Source of the DNA: Collinsella sp. | GTDB lineage: Bacteria; Actinomycetota; Coriobacteriia; Coriobacteriales; Coriobacteriaceae | DNA length: 8,112 bases | Assembly (NCBI GenBank): GCA_019419525.1 | Contig: DXZU01000005.1 | Span: 1 to 8,112, forward strand | Direction: 5' to 3' | Shown: positions 5,572 through 8,112 of the stretch, one piece after another | Numbering within the stretch: the first letter of the stretch is position 1 | Layout: each line of letters starts with the position of its first letter | Made by a program: the position numbers and the translations under genes | Notes under the pieces: model-generated | Seen by the model: the letters and a program-made list of their open reading frames with translations, nothing else | Database searches by the model: none | Told to the model about the DNA's origin: nothing

Positions 5572-5577
5572 TACAAT
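5572..5577 (+). promoter_or_regulatory. Weak candidate -10 box upstream of the acyltransferase gene
   Basis: TACAAT matches the -10 consensus at five of six positions and lies 39 bases before the ATG at 5617. I see no matching -35 box at 16-18 bases, so the assignment is tentative. The 187-base divergent region 5430-5616 must also hold the ribokinase promoter. The best hint there is TTATAG on the minus strand (reverse complement at 5495-5500), next to a small AACTTTAGTT dyad (5499-5508). Confidence 0.25.
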
Positions 5578-5616
5578 AAATACGTGCTGATTATTCTCGT
5601 CATTGGATGATGTTTT

Positions 5617-7833
5617 ATGGAACAACTCTCGCAATCGGGCTCGCGCGGTCGACGCCGCACGGGCAACGAGCCGGCACCGCACGAACGCGTGAAGGGCGGA
5701 CGCCGTGCCAACGAACCGCGACGCACCGCGAGCTCCCATCGCGCTTCTGCCAACAACGCGGGCCGCGCCAACACTCCCGCCGCGGAGCAGACGCCTGCTC
5801 GCCCCAAGTCCCGCTACATCCCTGCACTCGACGGTCTGCGTACGCTCGCCGTCGTCGCGGTGGTGCTCTATCACCTTAACCTCACGTGGGCTCAGGGCGG
5901 CCTGCTTGGCGTCACGATCTTCTTTGTGCTTTCGGGCTATCTGATCACGCGCTTGCTGCTCAACGAAGTCGCTAAGACCGGCCGCATCGACCTCAAGAGC
6001 TTCTGGATCCGCCGCATACGTCGCCTGGTCCCCGCCGTGGTGACCGTCGTGGTAGTGACCTGTGCGCTGTGTACCGTCTTTAACCACGTGATGCTCACCA
6101 AGATGCGTCCCGACATTCTGCCGTCGCTGCTGTTCTTCAACAACTGGTGGCAGATTGCCCAAAACGTCTCGTACTTCAATGCCCTGGGCGATCCCTCGCC
6201 GCTTACGCACTTTTGGTCGCTCGCCATCGAGGAACAGTTCTACCTGGTTTGGCCCCCGCTGCTGCTCGCTATGGTATCCATGCACATGAGCAAGCCCAAC
6301 ACGCGCCGCATGGTTCTGGGCCTGGCCGCTGTCTCCGCCATCGCCATGATGGTGCTCTATAACCCCGCCGCCGACCCCAGCCGCGTGTACTACGGCACCG
6401 ACACCCGCGTGTTCTCGCTGCTGCTGGGCGCCTGGATGGCCTTTATCCCCGATCGCGACCTGGCGCCGGTGCGTCTCGCTCATCGTTTGGGGCTCAATCG
6501 CCTGGCTGACGCCGCCAAGCACGGCAAGAACGCCGAGAGCAAGCATGACGCTACGACCGACGGCGCAGCCGAGACCGTCCCGGCACAGCCGAGCGCCCTC
6601 GTGCGTTTTTGGTCCTCGCCCGCATCCATCGATGTATTGGGCGTCGTGGGTCTGGTTGGCCTTGCCGCCATGGTCGCGCTCACCAACGGCTACACCGCGT
6701 TCCAGTATCGCGGCGGCACGCTGCTATGCTCCATCCTCACGCTCATGGTCATCGCGGCCTGCGTGCAGCCCCAGGGAATGGTTGCCCGCGCGCTGTCCGC
6801 CGAGCCGCTCGTGTGGGTTGGCAAGCGCTCATACAGCATCTACCTGTGGCACTATCCGCTGCTGTTGCTTATGAACCCGGTCGCCAACATCAACGATACA
6901 CCGTGGTGGCAGTACATTTTGCAGGTGCTGTTGGTGGTCACCGTGGCCGAATGCTCATATCGCTTTATCGAGACGCCGTTTAGAAAGGGCGCCTTTGGGC
7001 GCACCGTATCCGAGTTCCGCGACGGCACCACCACGCCCGCCAACTGGGTACGCGCGCACGTCCCTGCCTGTGCAGCCTGCGCTGTCGTGTTGGTCGTCGC
7101 ACTGGGCGGCCTGATCTTTGTGCCCGAGACGTCTGCGCTGAGCGGCGAGGGCGCCGAAGTTCTGAACAAGGAAGCCAAGAACACCGCGCCCACCGACCAG
7201 CAGGCGGCCGACGACACCGACAAGGACAACGACGGCTTCCCCGATGGCTCCTACGATCTGCTTATGATCGGCGACTCCGTGTCGCTGCGTGCCGTGGACA
7301 CCTTTGACGGCGTGTTCCCGCACAGCCATATCGATGCCGAAAAGGGCCGCCAGTTTGATGCGGGCCGTGCGACATTTGAGGGCTATCTCCAACAGAACCT
7401 TGCTGGCAAGATCGTGGTCTTTGCACTGGGCACCAACGGCTTGGTAACCGACGACCAGATTGACGCCATCATGGCCGATGCAGGAGATAAGCGTATTGTG
7501 GTGTTTGTGAACACGCGCAGCCCGCAGCCGTGGGTTGGCTCTACCAACCAGGCCATCGCCAACGCCGCTACGCGCTACAAGAACGTGCGCGTTATCGACT
7601 GGTACGGATACAGTGCCAATCGCAACGACTTGTTCGATGGCGATGGCACGCACCTGTCGACCACTGGCGTAACTGAGTACCTCAACTTGATCCACGATGC
7701 AGTCAAGAAGGACCTGCCCGTGCATCCCGAGGATCACGTCAACGATCCGCAGCCGGCGGCCGTCAAGTCTGCCACCGACGCGCTCGTCAATGCGCTCGCT
7801 CTCAAGCCGCACAAGCTGGGCACCGACAAGTAA
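5617..7833 (+). CDS. OatA-like membrane O-acyltransferase: AT3 domain fused to SGNH domain
   Basis: Predicted to move an acyl group (probably acetyl) across the membrane and attach it to a cell-envelope glycan, most likely peptidoglycan. The 738 residues divide into parts. Residues 1-65 are a basic, Arg/Ala/Pro-rich disordered cytoplasmic tail. An acyltransferase-3 domain of about ten membrane helices spans roughly 68-450. It has the R-x10-H motif (R75, H86), IFFVLSGYLITRLLLNE, the RRIRRLVPA loop and LAIEEQFYLVWP (E205, E206). A further membrane helix lies at about 482-502. A linker has the loop DKDNDGFPD (535-543). The outward SGNH domain (about 546-696) shows GDSVS (nucleophile S554), GTNG (605-608) and DGTHL (D676, H679). 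A 42-residue tail follows. A hydrophilic insert at about 285-335 lies between helices. The start is ATG with a modest GGATGA upstream. Other O-acylated targets, such as polysaccharide, are possible. Confidence 0.88.
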   Translation: MEQLSQSGSRGRRRTGNEPAPHERVKGGRRANEPRRTASSHRASANNAGRANTPAAEQTPARPKSRYIPALDGLRTLAVVAVVLYHLNLTWAQGGLLGVTIFFVLSGYLITRLLLNEVAKTGRIDLKSFWIRRIRRLVPAVVTVVVVTCALCTVFNHVMLTKMRPDILPSLLFFNNWWQIAQNVSYFNALGDPSPLTHFWSLAIEEQFYLVWPPLLLAMVSMHMSKPNTRRMVLGLAAVSAIAMMVLYNPAADPSRVYYGTDTRVFSLLLGAWMAFIPDRDLAPVRLAHRLGLNRLADAAKHGKNAESKHDATTDGAAETVPAQPSALVRFWSSPASIDVLGVVGLVGLAAMVALTNGYTAFQYRGGTLLCSILTLMVIAACVQPQGMVARALSAEPLVWVGKRSYSIYLWHYPLLLLMNPVANINDTPWWQYILQVLLVVTVAECSYRFIETPFRKGAFGRTVSEFRDGTTTPANWVRAHVPACAACAVVLVVALGGLIFVPETSALSGEGAEVLNKEAKNTAPTDQQAADDTDKDNDGFPDGSYDLLMIGDSVSLRAVDTFDGVFPHSHIDAEKGRQFDAGRATFEGYLQQNLAGKIVVFALGTNGLVTDDQIDAIMADAGDKRIVVFVNTRSPQPWVGSTNQAIANAATRYKNVRVIDWYGYSANRNDLFDGDGTHLSTTGVTEYLNLIHDAVKKDLPVHPEDHVNDPQPAAVKSATDALVNALALKPHKLGTDK

Positions 7834-7857
7834 CCTGCAGCGCAAACTTCCCACATC

Positions 7858-7892
7858 CGGAGGGGTGCCCGCCACGGCAGGCACCCCCTCCG
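7858..7892 (+). terminator. GC-rich hairpin after the acyltransferase gene
   Basis: CGGAGGGGTGCC (7858-7869) pairs with GGCACCCCCTCCG (7880-7892) as a 12-bp stem with one bulged C, extended inward by GC/GC around a CACG loop. It lies 24 bases after the stop codon. No T-tract follows on either strand, so it may be a weak or factor-assisted terminator, an mRNA-stabilising hairpin, or a copy of an intergenic repeat. Confidence 0.5.
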
Positions 7893-7896
7893 ACAG

Positions 7897-8112
7897 TTAG
7901 GGACGTTCCTTATATGCCGGCACCCAGGGACACTCCTGACACAGCCGAGGAACGCCCTCCTTGCGACCAAATTCTGGGCGCCTCGCCACCCCGAACGTTG
8001 TTTCCAAGCCCACACCCGCAGCAAACAACCCAAAATCACTCTTTTCGAGCCGACTCCAGGTGGCGCGCGCAGACGTGGTGTAAGAGCGTCCCGAGGTCCG
8101 TCGCTGCAAGTC
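7897..8112 (-). CDS. Doubtful hypothetical reading frame, open at the right edge
   Basis: A minus-strand frame is open from the right edge to TAA at 7897-7899, about 71 codons. The product is Arg- and Gly-rich and ends CQECPWVPAYKERP. I recognise no domain, and no start with a ribosome-binding site is in view. Its stop lies only a few bases from the GC-rich hairpin, which would place that hairpin as its terminator too. It may be the tail of a real gene entering from the right, a decayed fragment, or merely an open frame across an intergenic repeat. A GGGAC motif recurs within it (plus strand 7900-7904 and 7928-7932). The 279 bases from 7834 to the edge hold nothing else I can support. Confidence 0.2.
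   Translation of the reverse strand, partial: DLQRRTSGRSYTTSARATWSRLEKSDFGLFAAGVGLETTFGVARRPEFGRKEGVPRLCQECPWVPAYKERP

Noticed and set aside
5430..5616. A riboswitch in the ribokinase-acyltransferase divergent region
   Set aside because: I found only a 4-bp hairpin just upstream of the ribokinase ribosome-binding site and no multi-helix structure or known aptamer core.
5503..6546. A 347-codon minus-strand frame opposite the start of the acyltransferase
   Set aside because: It is the complement of the AT3 coding sequence, His/Gln/Gly-rich with no family resemblance, while the plus-strand protein has clear membrane helices and motifs.
6955..7884. A 309-codon minus-strand frame opposite the SGNH domain
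   Set aside because: It overlaps the SGNH catalytic blocks in antisense and has no recognisable domain or ribosome-binding site.

Overview
The window looks like chromosomal DNA of a high-GC gut Actinomycetota of class Coriobacteriia, most likely Collinsella or a close relative. This is an inference from overall GC-richness, GC-biased third codon positions, the gene content and the style of the intergenic hairpin repeats. No rRNA, tRNA, CRISPR array, transposase or phage gene is visible.

Layout. Bases 2-193 are the 3' end of a plus-strand gene, probably a DUF4143-type AAA ATPase. It converges on a minus-strand run of five genes. In transcription order (right to left) these are ribokinase (4458-5429), nucleoside hydrolase (3456-4430), luxS (2864-3352), a DUF4867 protein (2075-2719) and a GH1 6-phospho-beta-glucosidase (291-1721). 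A large plus-strand membrane acyltransferase (5617-7833, AT3 plus SGNH, OatA-like) is divergent from ribokinase. The last 279 bases hold a GC-rich hairpin and one doubtful minus-strand reading frame that runs off the right edge.

How the genes fit together. Ribokinase and nucleoside hydrolase are 27 bases apart and form a compact ribonucleoside salvage operon: the hydrolase releases free ribose and the kinase makes ribose-5-phosphate. luxS follows on the same strand but is separated by a gapless 71-base palindrome, and it ends in a strong intrinsic terminator, so it may be its own transcription unit. DUF4867 and the phospho-beta-glucosidase each have a plausible promoter. The glucosidase points to PTS-imported beta-glucosides, although no PTS gene is in view. 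The acyltransferase probably O-acylates a cell-wall polymer.

Most of the unexplained structure is intergenic. It comprises the 71-base hairpin before luxS, which appears to contain a promoter; a pair of 80-base-period inverted-repeat units after the DUF4867 gene, which can fold in competing ways; and a short hairpin next to them. Within proteins, the most notable point is a DxDxDGxxD calcium-loop-like motif joining the membrane and SGNH parts of the acyltransferase. I did not find convincing evidence for a wholly new multi-gene system; the genes belong to known families.
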